Origin: JBBSEX01 sp038239345
GTDB lineage: Bacteria > Acidobacteriota > Terriglobia > Bryobacterales > Bryobacteraceae
Reading direction: 5' to 3'
Length of the DNA: 8,977 nucleotides
NCBI GenBank assembly: GCA_038239345.1
Contig: JBBSEX010000083.1
Span: 1 to 8,977, forward strand
Shown: piece after piece, positions 1 through 6,713 of the stretch
Layout: each line of letters opens with the position of its first letter
How positions within the stretch are numbered: position 1 is the first letter of the stretch
Notes under the pieces: model-generated
Database searches by the model: none
What the model was told of the DNA's origin: nothing
The model's input: the letters and a program-made list of their open reading frames with translations, nothing else
Program-made: the position numbers and the translations under genes

Positions 1-182
1 CGGATCCACTGGCGGAGCCGAAATCATAACTTGGAGTTTGGCCGCCTTCTCACCCGACGGCTGATGGTATATCTTCGCCACCAGATCAGAACGTCCGCTG
101 ACGTTGAATATCTCCGCCTCACCGCCCGCGCCCAGACGACCCCCTGATCATACGGGATTAACGCTCTCGCGATTAGCGTCAT
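1..182 (-). CDS. N-terminal part of a TerY-P triad protein kinase, frameshifted near its start and cut by the window edge
   Basis: This is the beginning of a Ser/Thr-type protein kinase, expected to phosphorylate partner proteins and to be opposed by the neighbouring PP2C phosphatase. The ATG at 182 overlaps the phosphatase stop as ATGA, a typical coupled start. As given, that frame stops at 24-26 after 52 codons. If one G is restored in the G5 run (plus-strand C140-C144), the reading becomes an N-lobe: glycine-rich loop GGRLGAGGEAEIF at about residues 14-26 and the VAIK-type lysine in LVAKIYH (Lys37). After that point the frame is open to the window edge. The downstream frame has no good start of its own; only a CTG lies between its in-frame TGA and the loop. 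Seen: the motifs and the frame break. Inferred: kinase identity, which fits the third member of the TerY-P triad. The break could be a sequencing error, a true mutation or, less likely, phase variation. Confidence 0.72.
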
Positions 183-955
183 AGACGGACTGCTAATAAC
201 AATGTCTTATCGTCGTCGGTCCTCTCACAGACGCGGTCCGACTTTAGGAACTCTTCTAAAACCACATCAGACGTCCCAGGATTTGATGCAAAACTGAACA
301 TTGGCTCGAAAAAAGGTTCATGGGCAGAAGCATTCGCGTAGTCAAGTGCAAGGAACTCGATCCCATCCGTGAACACGGCAATAGCATCTACTTGCTCCGA
401 GGGGACCACGCGGACTTGAGCACGTTCAGCAAAATCACTTGAAGTCAGGAAGTGCGCCTCATTAATATACTCACCATGACAGGGTTCGAACATAAGGCGC
501 AATTCGCGAGAGTTCTTGCGGAAGACGATAGCTCCGTCCCCGAGTTGCAGCGCCGCCACCAATTGTTGGGTCACACAGATAGCCAGTAGTGTGGTCGCGT
601 ATTGGGCAATCGTCTCGCAACCACGAGTCGCCTCAGTTCCGGCGATTAATCCTTCGAGAGCGCCACGGGCATGCTGTAAGCAGTCGCTCATGGCGGAGTG
701 CAGAAATGATTCGTTCCATACGGTTGATTGTCCGGGAAGTTTAGATAGGAATAACAACGCGGCTGTTGCTGCCGTCTTTGCCCCCTCGGCCGAACAGCGC
801 GCGGAGCCCGCTCCATCAGCAACAACGGCAATCCACGCTCCGTTCGGGAGAGCCTTCCATGTGTGAAAGTCCTCACAACCTACACCGCGAGCAACATGGC
901 CGCTTCCGACTACGGACGATGAAACTATACGCCACCCAGAACTCTTGAAGGTCAT
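179..955 (-). CDS. PP2C-family protein phosphatase of a TerY-P triad
   Basis: A 258-residue metal-dependent Ser/Thr protein phosphatase, expected in the cytoplasm; no signal peptide or membrane segment is visible. Metal-ligand and core motifs appear in PP2C order: CED (Asp29), VADGAGSA (Asp47), LQLGDGA (Asp140), VFTDGIE (Asp197) and the C-terminal TDDDKT (Asp247-Asp249). It is close to a bare catalytic domain in length. The ATG lies on the base immediately after the TAG stop of the VWA gene (956-958), with no clear Shine-Dalgarno, so translation is probably coupled. Its own TGA overlaps the ATG of the downstream kinase. Known: VWA, PP2C and kinase genes in this order form the TerY-P phosphorylation triad, found in tellurium-resistance-like stress clusters and reported in a systematic anti-phage screen. 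Inferred: it reverses the kinase's phosphorylation. The exact substrate cannot be read from the sequence. Confidence 0.86.
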   Translation of the reverse strand: MTFKSSGWRIVSSSVVGSGHVARGVGCEDFHTWKALPNGAWIAVVADGAGSARCSAEGAKTAATAALLFLSKLPGQSTVWNESFLHSAMSDCLQHARGALEGLIAGTEATRGCETIAQYATTLLAICVTQQLVAALQLGDGAIVFRKNSRELRLMFEPCHGEYINEAHFLTSSDFAERAQVRVVPSEQVDAIAVFTDGIEFLALDYANASAHEPFFEPMFSFASNPGTSDVVLEEFLKSDRVCERTDDDKTLLLAVRL

Positions 956-1612
956 CTAGGTGATAGGCGATCCAAATGACACCTGCGGCATTGGGATCTG
1001 CTCACCGACGTTACTGCCCGACACTCGCCTCTGACTTTGAGAGAGCCAAACGAACAGTTCCCGGAACTTTAGACCGTCGAGCATCAATGCGCGCGACGTG
1101 ATTGCTGATAAGACCTGCATATCCGCCCCCGCAACTCCGACGGCGAAGAACTCGATACCCCTCGCTGTCATTTCATTGTTCACTCGCTGAGCCGCCTGTT
1201 TCCACGCATCACCATCAGTAGGCCCGCCGTCAGTAATCATCAACACCCAGGGTCGATAATAAACAATGCCGTTTTGCTTGTAAGTTGCCTTGCGATCGCG
1301 GACGAGGTCTAGTCCCAACTGAATAGCAGCACCCATAGGCGTACTGCCACCCTCTGTTAGAGTGGGCGCTCTGAATTCGCCGGCTGTCACGAAATCCTGA
1401 ATTTTCTGAACACCACCGCTGCCGAATGTTACGATCGCTATTTCGACCCGTCGCTTGGCTAGCCCATCTTCCTGAAGATCCTGTTCAAAGGCTTTGAGTC
1501 CCTGATTTAAAGCATTAATAGGCGCTCCTCTCATTGAGGTCGAAGTATCCAGAAGCAACACGCATGCGCAACGAGGATCTGGGTTGTTCGCAAACTCGGG
1601 GTTCGGTCCCAT
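956..1612 (-). CDS. terY-like: TerY-like VWA-domain protein
   Basis: A single von Willebrand factor A domain of 218 residues from the ATG at 1612, cytoplasmic, expected to bind a divalent metal and partner proteins. The MIDAS site is complete: DTSTS in VLLLDTSTSM (about residue 22), the threonine of GGSTPMG (about 91) and the aspartate of ITDGG (about 128). The N-terminus NPEFANNPDPRCACVLLLD is typical of TerY-like proteins. I chose ATG 1612 because GGAG lies 10 nt upstream (1623-1626). A longer version from TTG 1648 adds 12 Arg-rich residues and is less likely. It is the first gene of the triad and is followed without gap by the PP2C gene. Known: TerY proteins serve as scaffold or partner in TerY-P systems. 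Inferred: the same role here, with the kinase and phosphatase acting on it or around it. Confidence 0.88.
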   Translation of the reverse strand: MGPNPEFANNPDPRCACVLLLDTSTSMRGAPINALNQGLKAFEQDLQEDGLAKRRVEIAIVTFGSGGVQKIQDFVTAGEFRAPTLTEGGSTPMGAAIQLGLDLVRDRKATYKQNGIVYYRPWVLMITDGGPTDGDAWKQAAQRVNNEMTARGIEFFAVGVAGADMQVLSAITSRALMLDGLKFRELFVWLSQSQRRVSGSNVGEQIPMPQVSFGSPIT

Positions 1613-1622
1613 AGGTATTCCG

Positions 1623-1626
1623 CTCC
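1623..1626 (-). promoter_or_regulatory. Ribosome binding site deciding the TerY-like start
   Basis: GGAG on the minus strand, 10 nt before the ATG at 1612. The alternative TTG at 1648 has no comparable purine-rich site, so this site favours the shorter protein. Confidence 0.5.
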
Positions 1627-1943
1627 ATCGCCGCCGCCGGATTTTCAAACAAGTAGCGAGGGCCTTCCCACTATCCTATCCCACACCTTAAAGAACAGCC
1701 AGCGCAAAGGCGCGAAACCCCGTTTCCTGGTTTTCCGCTCTAAGAACACTTCCAAGGCTCGCTGGGTCGGTGGATAGCCTGGCTTTGAAAACATCGGTTT
1801 CAAATCACTCGTGGATTTCCGGGCCGTTGGCCAGCTCTTTCGGGCTGTACGATGTTTTGGGAATAGAGGGCTGCCAGAGATGGACGAGATCGAAGGAATC
1901 GACAAGTTCTTGAATAAGATGTCCTAAATCCGCCTGTCTCATG

Positions 1944-1987
1944 CCGGATTGCGACCATGATGTTCTAACATTGTGGTCGCAATCCGG
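1944..1987. repeat. Near-perfect 44-nt inverted repeat (long hairpin)
   Basis: Arms CCGGATTGCGACCA (1944-1957) and TGGTCGCAATCCGG (1974-1987) are perfect reverse complements of 14 nt. The inner 16 nt also pair, TGATGTT with AACATTG, using two G-U wobbles around a central CT. As RNA this gives a stem of up to 21 pairs. No T tract follows on either strand, so it is not a standard intrinsic terminator. It lies about 330 nt upstream of the TerY-like start on the same strand. It could be a leader hairpin, an operator for a dimeric regulator, or a mobile-element end or REP-like unit. Confidence 0.85.
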
Positions 1988-2323
1988 AATCCCGCTTAGC
2001 CAAGATGGGAAATTGTTCCTGGTGCCCGGAGGCACAACGATTTGCGGCGACTGATGTCGTGACCGCCCGACACAGAGTAAGCGCCAGCTCATGCGAGTTT
2101 GTTGAGGAGCAGTCCTTTGCCGTTTAAAGGGCGGCAGAAGTTATCCACAACCTCGCGCCTGTGGGCCACCCAGGGCTTGGTTCACATAAACTGAAAGACC
2201 ATGCCGCTCCGGTTCGCGGGATGGTAGCCGACTTATCGGTCCCAATCCAAAAAGTCCGAAACGCATCGGCCTGGCAAGCAGGTGCGTCGCCGGGCTTCGG
2301 CTACTCTTACGAACTGCGGACCA

Positions 2324-3271
2324 TTAAGCCACGATTTGGGCGAAAGCAGGATACTGGCGATAGTAAGTCTCGAACGCCTCGATCTGATCCTCATTGAGGT
2401 CGAAGCCGAGCTCCTTAATCATGGTTCTTGTTAGCTTCGTTTTACAGGGCAAGCGGGACTGCAGTACGGCGGCTTCGCGCATCGTCAGATGCGGCGCCAT
2501 GAGGGCCTTTTTCGGCCATGCGGGCCAGTTGGCAGCGCTCACCGCTTCGGTTGCCGCGCGTGCAGCGCCCTTGGCGGGGAGAACGCCGCCGATCGTCACC
2601 ATCGGCGCGCTGTCCTTGTAGAGAACACGAAATGCCGGAATGAAGCCGCCGGGGCGCGCGATATCGGCGGCAATGGATTTCATGAAGCTCAGTCCGAAAT
2701 CCGCCAGTGTCTGCTGCATTTGCTCGCCCTTACAAGTGGTCGGGGGAAGGTCGTCGGGGACAAGCGCACCCAGGAGATTGCGCAGACGCTCGCAGCGTTC
2801 TTGCGGTTTGGTCCCATATTTTTGCTCCGATCCGTTGATAGTGATGATCAGAATGCTGTTTGTTGGGGCATTCTCGATCAGTGATCGCACATCGCTGCGC
2901 ACGGATTCGTTCAAATCGTAATCGTAGTCCAGCCACATCATCCAAGGCCGCCCTGCGAGCGATGCGTCGATGAACAGCTTGGGGAAAATAGCGGCTGACA
3001 GGCCATGTTCAACGCGAACTGTGGCGTATGGCGCGTTGAACAATGCCCGGCTGTAGCCGATATCGTCGCCTTCAATGGAAACCATGTCGTCGATTCGCAA
3101 TATCTTGTGCGCCAGCACAAAATCGGTGAACCAGATCGAACCGAACCCCATATAAGCGAGCCGCTCCAGATCGAGCCGATCCTGCAGTAAGCGCACCCCA
3201 TCAAAGACAAGTTGCCTTTGAATGCTTTTGCTCGGCCGGAGGCTGTAGTTAATTGCGTCAAACGATGGCAT
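2324..3271 (-). CDS. Methyltransferase-fold partner of the GHKL ATPase, substrate unknown
   Basis: A 315-residue soluble protein whose ATG overlaps the ATPase stop by one base (TAATG). AGGTGA lies 6 nt upstream (3278-3283), so the start is secure and the two genes form a pair. The N-terminal half looks like a class I SAM-dependent (Rossmann) domain: LAYMGFGSIWFTDF at 38-51 in the place of motif I, an acidic end of strand 2 in SIEGDD (65-70), and WLDYDYDL at 113-120 in the motif IV region, then a strand ILIITING at about 140-147. The C-terminal part (about 260-315) is predicted helical and may be a small winged-helix-like domain. I recall annotations as putative O-methyltransferase for such proteins, but the substrate is unknown and it may only bind SAM or a nucleotide. 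The tight pairing suggests it works with the ATPase rather than as the DNA methylase, a role filled by the cytosine methyltransferase. Confidence 0.6.
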   Translation of the reverse strand: MPSFDAINYSLRPSKSIQRQLVFDGVRLLQDRLDLERLAYMGFGSIWFTDFVLAHKILRIDDMVSIEGDDIGYSRALFNAPYATVRVEHGLSAAIFPKLFIDASLAGRPWMMWLDYDYDLNESVRSDVRSLIENAPTNSILIITINGSEQKYGTKPQERCERLRNLLGALVPDDLPPTTCKGEQMQQTLADFGLSFMKSIAADIARPGGFIPAFRVLYKDSAPMVTIGGVLPAKGAARAATEAVSAANWPAWPKKALMAPHLTMREAAVLQSRLPCKTKLTRTMIKELGFDLNEDQIEAFETYYRQYPAFAQIVA

Positions 3272-4638
3272 TACTCGTCACCTACCAGATCGTTGTATGA
3301 ATAATCGAAGGATCTGATGCCAACGTCGCGGTAGGACAAATTGATGCTGCCGAATGCCTTGGCGAGCTTCTTCACCTTTCCTACCGGCACCGCGTAGTGG
3401 ACGTTTGCCGGAGTCGGCGCGGTCTTGGCCGTCAGCGCCGGGAGCCTTACCGCTTCTAGTTTTTCGACCTTGTAAATGGATACGGGCTTTGCGGCGATCT
3501 CTTTTTGTTTCGCCTCTTCCAGAGCCTGTTTTCGTACGTTGGTATAAGCGATCCACTTTTTTGTCACTTCGCGCATGCGCGGCTGTGCGCGCCGGAATAC
3601 CTCCGAAGCGGTATCGACGTTGCGCTTTGTGGTCGTCAATGGCAATGCCGACGCATCGGACGCAGTGAAAAGGATCAGACCCAGAAACCCGGAATACTGG
3701 CGGTGCCACATTGGCCATTCGTCCGTTCCCCACCCAGAGATGACAGTCTTATCAGCGGCCAAGACGATGCGACCATTGCAGGCTATATACCAGCCGTAAC
3801 GCTTGTCGCCGTCATCCTGCTCATCCGGCTCCGAACTGTCGGGCGGCGGCGCGGCCATGCCTCCAATGATCTCGACCGACACCGCTAGCCCGTCGGCGGT
3901 ATCGTCATACGCGATTCGCATGGGGCTGAAATCTTCCCCCTGGCGCAGCTCGATTTGGGTGCCCACTATCTGCGATCCGTTCAGCAGAATTTTCAGTCCT
4001 CGATTAAGGTGCAACGTGTAGTCCCGAGCGATCGTCCGCCGCAGATTCTGCATGAAAGTTGCGCTCTCGAAAGACCGGATTACGCCGGGCGCCAGGGTCT
4101 TGACGGTTATCTCTACGCCGTCCTCTTGCAGCGGCTCATCCGCCTCGATATCGAAATCCCATGGTGGCGCGTCGTCCGTCACCCATTTCGCAACGTTGAT
4201 CGGCACCGCGAAAGGGAGACGTTCTTTTTTATCGTCCGTCGACGTCGATCTGATTCTGATATCGCTGCCGAGCTTGAAGACTGCGCGTTTCATGCCGATG
4301 CCATAAACGCCGATGCTGTATTCGTCATGCGCTTCCGTTACGCGGCGTCCGAAGCTGAAAGCGTGGTTCACCGCGTCATCGAGTGTCATGCCGCCGCAGT
4401 TGTCGATGATCGTGAAGGTATCGGGGGAAAGGCTCAGCGATATCGTGTATTTCGACAGATCGGTGTCCTGGGCGAGGCCCATCGGATGACTGCCTTCGCT
4501 TCGCCACGCCCCGTCAACGCTGTTATCGATCAAGTCGAGAATGCAATCCTCAAGGAGGATGTCCCGAGTGATCATCTTCACGAAAAAAATTTTCGTGGGA
4601 TTAGCGAATGCTTTATTCGTCGTTAATTCGGCAGTCAC
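3271..4638 (-). CDS. GHKL-fold ATPase (MORC/MutL-like) of a restriction-modification-type operon
   Basis: A 455-residue protein with an N-terminal HATPase domain. Numbered from GTG 4638, the N box is LDLIDNSVDGA (Asp35, Asp38, Asn39), the second box is IIDNCGGM (Asp79), and the glycine-rich lid is YGIGMKRA (112-119). The following region to about 335 fits an S5-like transducer domain, and the tail is basic with a helical stretch near 350-385. I chose GTG 4638 because GGGGGAG sits 4 nt upstream. ATG 4677 would add 13 residues but has no ribosome binding site, and homology-like sequence begins later, near KAFANPTKIFFVKMITRDI. Known: GHKL ATPases of the MutL/MORC class occur in prokaryotic restriction-modification operons. 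Inferred: ATP-driven dimer closure acting on DNA together with the downstream partner. Oddity: Asp35 stands where GHKL enzymes usually have the catalytic Glu. Confidence 0.8.
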   Translation of the reverse strand: MTAELTTNKAFANPTKIFFVKMITRDILLEDCILDLIDNSVDGAWRSEGSHPMGLAQDTDLSKYTISLSLSPDTFTIIDNCGGMTLDDAVNHAFSFGRRVTEAHDEYSIGVYGIGMKRAVFKLGSDIRIRSTSTDDKKERLPFAVPINVAKWVTDDAPPWDFDIEADEPLQEDGVEITVKTLAPGVIRSFESATFMQNLRRTIARDYTLHLNRGLKILLNGSQIVGTQIELRQGEDFSPMRIAYDDTADGLAVSVEIIGGMAAPPPDSSEPDEQDDGDKRYGWYIACNGRIVLAADKTVISGWGTDEWPMWHRQYSGFLGLILFTASDASALPLTTTKRNVDTASEVFRRAQPRMREVTKKWIAYTNVRKQALEEAKQKEIAAKPVSIYKVEKLEAVRLPALTAKTAPTPANVHYAVPVGKVKKLAKAFGSINLSYRDVGIRSFDYSYNDLVGDE

Positions 4639-4642
4639 ATGA

Positions 4643-4649
4643 CTCCCCC
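4643..4649 (-). promoter_or_regulatory. Ribosome binding site deciding the ATPase start
   Basis: GGGGGAG on the minus strand, 4 nt before GTG 4638. It is the strongest purine run near the gene start and supports GTG over the upstream ATG at 4677. Confidence 0.55.
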
Positions 4650-4813
4650 GCCGCGCTAAAATTTGCGTGGCGCGCATCCGTGATTAATATTGGCAGAAGG
4701 CCATTGTACATCTCTTAACGGGTTACCCACACGGCCAAGGTATTGAAGCGGGAGAAGTCAAGAGCTTTCCCCATGGGTATAGAGCGTTATCACCGAGAGA
4801 CGGCTGCATGCAG

Positions 4814-5224
4814 TCAGCCGCCGGAACGCTTACCCAGGGCTTTGATAATCCGCGCGATCGAGGATGGCTTGCGGACCGAGCATTCCTTGATCCTGATAAC
4901 CTTCCACCCCTCTCGACGAAGCGCTGCCGCGACGCGGCGGTCACGCCGCATGTTTGTTTCAATCTTGCTTCGCCAGAATTCTGCGTTGGTGCGCGGAAGA
5001 TATTTGCAACGGCATCCGTGCCAGAAACACCCGTCCACGAAGACTGCAATCTTGCGGCCCGGCCATGCGAAATCCGGCTTGCCGGCCACCGGCCAATGCT
5101 TGCGGTAGCCCCTGATGCCGGCCAGCCACAGCAGCTGAGCCATGGGTAATTCCGTGGTGGTGTTACCGCGTGATCGCACGGACGCCATGATTTTGGACCG
5201 AACCTCTTTCGTTACGTGGTCCAT
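4814..5224 (-). CDS. vsr: Very short patch repair (Vsr) endonuclease
   Basis: A 136-residue strand-specific nicking endonuclease that cuts 5' of the T in T:G mismatches produced when 5-methylcytosine deaminates. The length matches the family. Visible Vsr signatures are RSKIMASVRS (9-18), GKPDFAWP with catalytic Asp51, VFVDGCFWHGCRC with Cys66, His69, Cys71 and Cys73, FWRSKIETNMRRD (83-95) and GWKVIRIKEC ending in Cys115. Cys66, Cys71, Cys73 and Cys115 suit the structural zinc site of the family. His64 of the E. coli enzyme is Asp64 here. The ATG at 5224 gives the normal MDxxxxExRSxIM start. It sits 34 bp after the cytosine methyltransferase stop, the classic dcm-vsr arrangement, so the two are almost surely co-transcribed and the Vsr site should overlap that enzyme's target. 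Confidence 0.93.
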   Translation of the reverse strand: MDHVTKEVRSKIMASVRSRGNTTTELPMAQLLWLAGIRGYRKHWPVAGKPDFAWPGRKIAVFVDGCFWHGCRCKYLPRTNAEFWRSKIETNMRRDRRVAAALRREGWKVIRIKECSVRKPSSIARIIKALGKRSGG

Positions 5225-5258
5225 AGCCCGGTTTTACTATCTCAAGAGAGGCTTTGGG

Positions 5259-6539
5259 TTATGCGCGCCGCGTGCGCGGCGCGATGACGTTTGCCGGTAC
5301 ACCGTAGCGTGCAGCGGCCTTCGACATGCCCAAAGAAAGCAGGTCCGTATTTCTCGGCTCGCCGGACGCTTCTGCCTTTTCGACTTTCGGACATTCCTCG
5401 CGGATCTTCGATGCGACTGCGCGCGCCAGCAGTGGGGGAACGGAATTTCCGATCTGCCGGAAGCCGTGCCATTTCGTCACATGAAAGCGAAACCAGTCAG
5501 GATACGAATGAAGGCGCGCGGCCTCGCGAACGGTGATGCAACGCGCGGAGAAGGGGTGTATCGGTCGCGGCGTCGTAAACGCACCGTGATCGCTCGCGGT
5601 ACCGGCGCGAAGTGTGTTGCAGATTCCGCGCGGGTCCAGGCGCAGGTAACGACTTACCGGCTCGGTTGCGCCCTGCTCGGTCTCCTCGAACCGCTTTTTC
5701 GAAACAGCGCTATGGACGGTGCGTAGGCTCGACGTCAGGATTGCCGGGTTGTGATCGCGCGGCGCGGAATAGTCCTCGTGATCTTCCTGCTCACCGCGAA
5801 GGCGTGCGCTGTAATCGGAGGCTTTCTTAAATCGCGCCTTCACCCAATCCCGCTCCAGCAGCTCCTCGAACTCATCGGCTTCCGGAAGATCCTTGAGAGC
5901 GTCCCATACCGTAGGCGTTTTCGCCAGGGCTTTATGGGCAGCAGCGGGCTTGGCGGTCGGAGTGATGTGCGTATCGGACGGATATTCGGGAAGTTCGTAT
6001 CCGTCGCGCGCGCCGAGCAGGAACAGCCGGTGCCTATCTTGCGGGACGCCGAAAGAAGTGGCATTCAGGACGCGGTAGTCCTCGACGATCCTATAGCCGC
6101 CCTTCTGAAACTCGCCCATGATCTCATCCAGAAATTTGCTATGTGCGCCCTGTGTAAGCCCCCGCACGTTCTCGAAAACAAAATACGAAGCCTTCAGATC
6201 GACAACCAGCCGCACGAAATGTCGTATCAGGGAATTGCGCGGATCGTCGAGAGCGCGCTTACCGATCACACTGAAGCCCTGGCAAGGACCGCCCCCAAAT
6301 ACAACATCGACCTTCTGGTTGCCGATTCGCGAGTTGTTCCGGATGTAGTCACCGTTGATATCGGCCACGCTTTGGCAGATCGGCTCGCAGTTCGGAAAGT
6401 TGAATTCGTGCGTGGCGCAATGGACGGGATCATATTCGACGCCCGCAGCGACGTCGAAACCTGCCTGTTCGAAGCCGAGGCTCATACCGCCAGCACCGGC
6501 GAATAAATCCACCCCAATTGGGCGGCTGTTCCGCTTCAC
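5259..6539 (-). CDS. dcm-like: C5-cytosine DNA methyltransferase of a restriction-modification-like cassette
   Basis: A 426-residue enzyme that moves a methyl group from SAM to carbon 5 of cytosine in a specific DNA site. Motifs are all present, numbered from GTG 6539: motif I DLFAGAGGMSLGF (11-23), motif IV GGGPCQGFS with catalytic Cys86, motif VI FENV (Glu123), motif VIII QDRHR (167-171), a target-recognition region at about 195-300, motif IX RGICNTLRAG (304-313) and motif X GFRQIGNSVPP (359-369). The tail has a helical segment (LLSLGMSKAAARYGVPANVI) seen in several such enzymes. I chose GTG 6539 because GGTGA lies 7 nt upstream and the motif I spacing is then normal. A TTG at 6620 would add 27 residues lying over a likely promoter. 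It is the first gene of the cassette with vsr, the ATPase and its partner. The target site cannot be read off. Confidence 0.94.
   Translation of the reverse strand: MKRNSRPIGVDLFAGAGGMSLGFEQAGFDVAAGVEYDPVHCATHEFNFPNCEPICQSVADINGDYIRNNSRIGNQKVDVVFGGGPCQGFSVIGKRALDDPRNSLIRHFVRLVVDLKASYFVFENVRGLTQGAHSKFLDEIMGEFQKGGYRIVEDYRVLNATSFGVPQDRHRLFLLGARDGYELPEYPSDTHITPTAKPAAAHKALAKTPTVWDALKDLPEADEFEELLERDWVKARFKKASDYSARLRGEQEDHEDYSAPRDHNPAILTSSLRTVHSAVSKKRFEETEQGATEPVSRYLRLDPRGICNTLRAGTASDHGAFTTPRPIHPFSARCITVREAARLHSYPDWFRFHVTKWHGFRQIGNSVPPLLARAVASKIREECPKVEKAEASGEPRNTDLLSLGMSKAAARYGVPANVIAPRTRRA
5264..5283. repeat. GC-rich hairpin at the methyltransferase gene 3' end
   Basis: CGCGCCGCG (5264-5272) and CGCGGCGCG (5275-5283) are perfect complements around a 2-nt centre. 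The repeat lies inside the last codons of the methyltransferase (TRRA) and just before vsr. No T run follows, so termination is unlikely. It could dampen read-through or protect the upstream mRNA, or it may simply reflect arginine and alanine codons. Confidence 0.45.
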
Positions 6540-6560
6540 AGAACATTCACCATCGGAAAT

Positions 6561-6589
6561 GTTGTATCGCAAGAATGTTGCAAAGTAAA
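6561..6589 (-). promoter_or_regulatory. Candidate sigma-70-type promoter of the methyltransferase operon
   Basis: On the minus strand, TTTACT (6589-6584) and TACAAC (6566-6561) are separated by 17 nt, each matching 4 of 6 consensus bases. The predicted start would fall a few bases before the GGTGA and GTG of the methyltransferase gene. This is a visual match only. Confidence 0.35.
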
Positions 6590-6713
6590 AGTTTAACAGG
6601 AGTTCGCGCGGCCCGCTCAAGTTTTAGCCTCGCTCGCTCGAACGCTCAAGCTCACATCGGTGGACGGCAGCCGGTGCTTAGCTTACGCTGAAGGCTCGGA
6701 GTAAATAGTCGCG

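Larger units (their letters stand above)
1613..2323. other. Inter-module region with no convincing gene
   Basis: About 710 bp separate the two gene blocks. Two open frames on the minus strand (1645-1905 and 1805-2092, 86 and 95 codons) overlap each other in different frames. They match no family I recognise and lack a good ribosome binding site. The first ends in a basic and aromatic stretch (about 1645-1794) that could be a small protein of 49 residues from ATG 1794, but nothing supports this strongly. The second runs straight through the large inverted repeat at 1944-1987, which argues against it being a normal gene. The region must hold the promoter of the TerY-P operon, but I see no hexamer pair good enough to call. 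It may be a degraded insertion between two acquired modules. Confidence 0.5.

Noticed and set aside
2141..2149. Perfect DnaA-box word TTATCCACA
   Set aside because: A single copy with no second box, AT-rich unwinding region or replication gene nearby. One such word in about 9 kb can occur by chance.
3955..4626. Plus-strand open frame of 223 codons
   Set aside because: It is antisense to the GHKL ATPase N box and lid motifs and shows no family features of its own.
4700..4765. TTGACT and TACAAT words on the minus strand upstream of the ATPase as a possible promoter
   Set aside because: The two hexamers are far too distant from each other to form one promoter, and neither has a good partner at 16-18 bp. 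A start site here remains possible but is not supported.
4801..4820. CGGCTG/CAGCCG hairpin over the vsr stop codon as a terminator
   Set aside because: A six-pair stem with an 8-nt loop and no T tract downstream on the minus strand. Too weak to call termination.
5751..6506. Plus-strand open frame of 251 codons
   Set aside because: It lies fully antisense to the methyltransferase gene, whose motifs are all on the minus strand. It is a GC-driven shadow frame.
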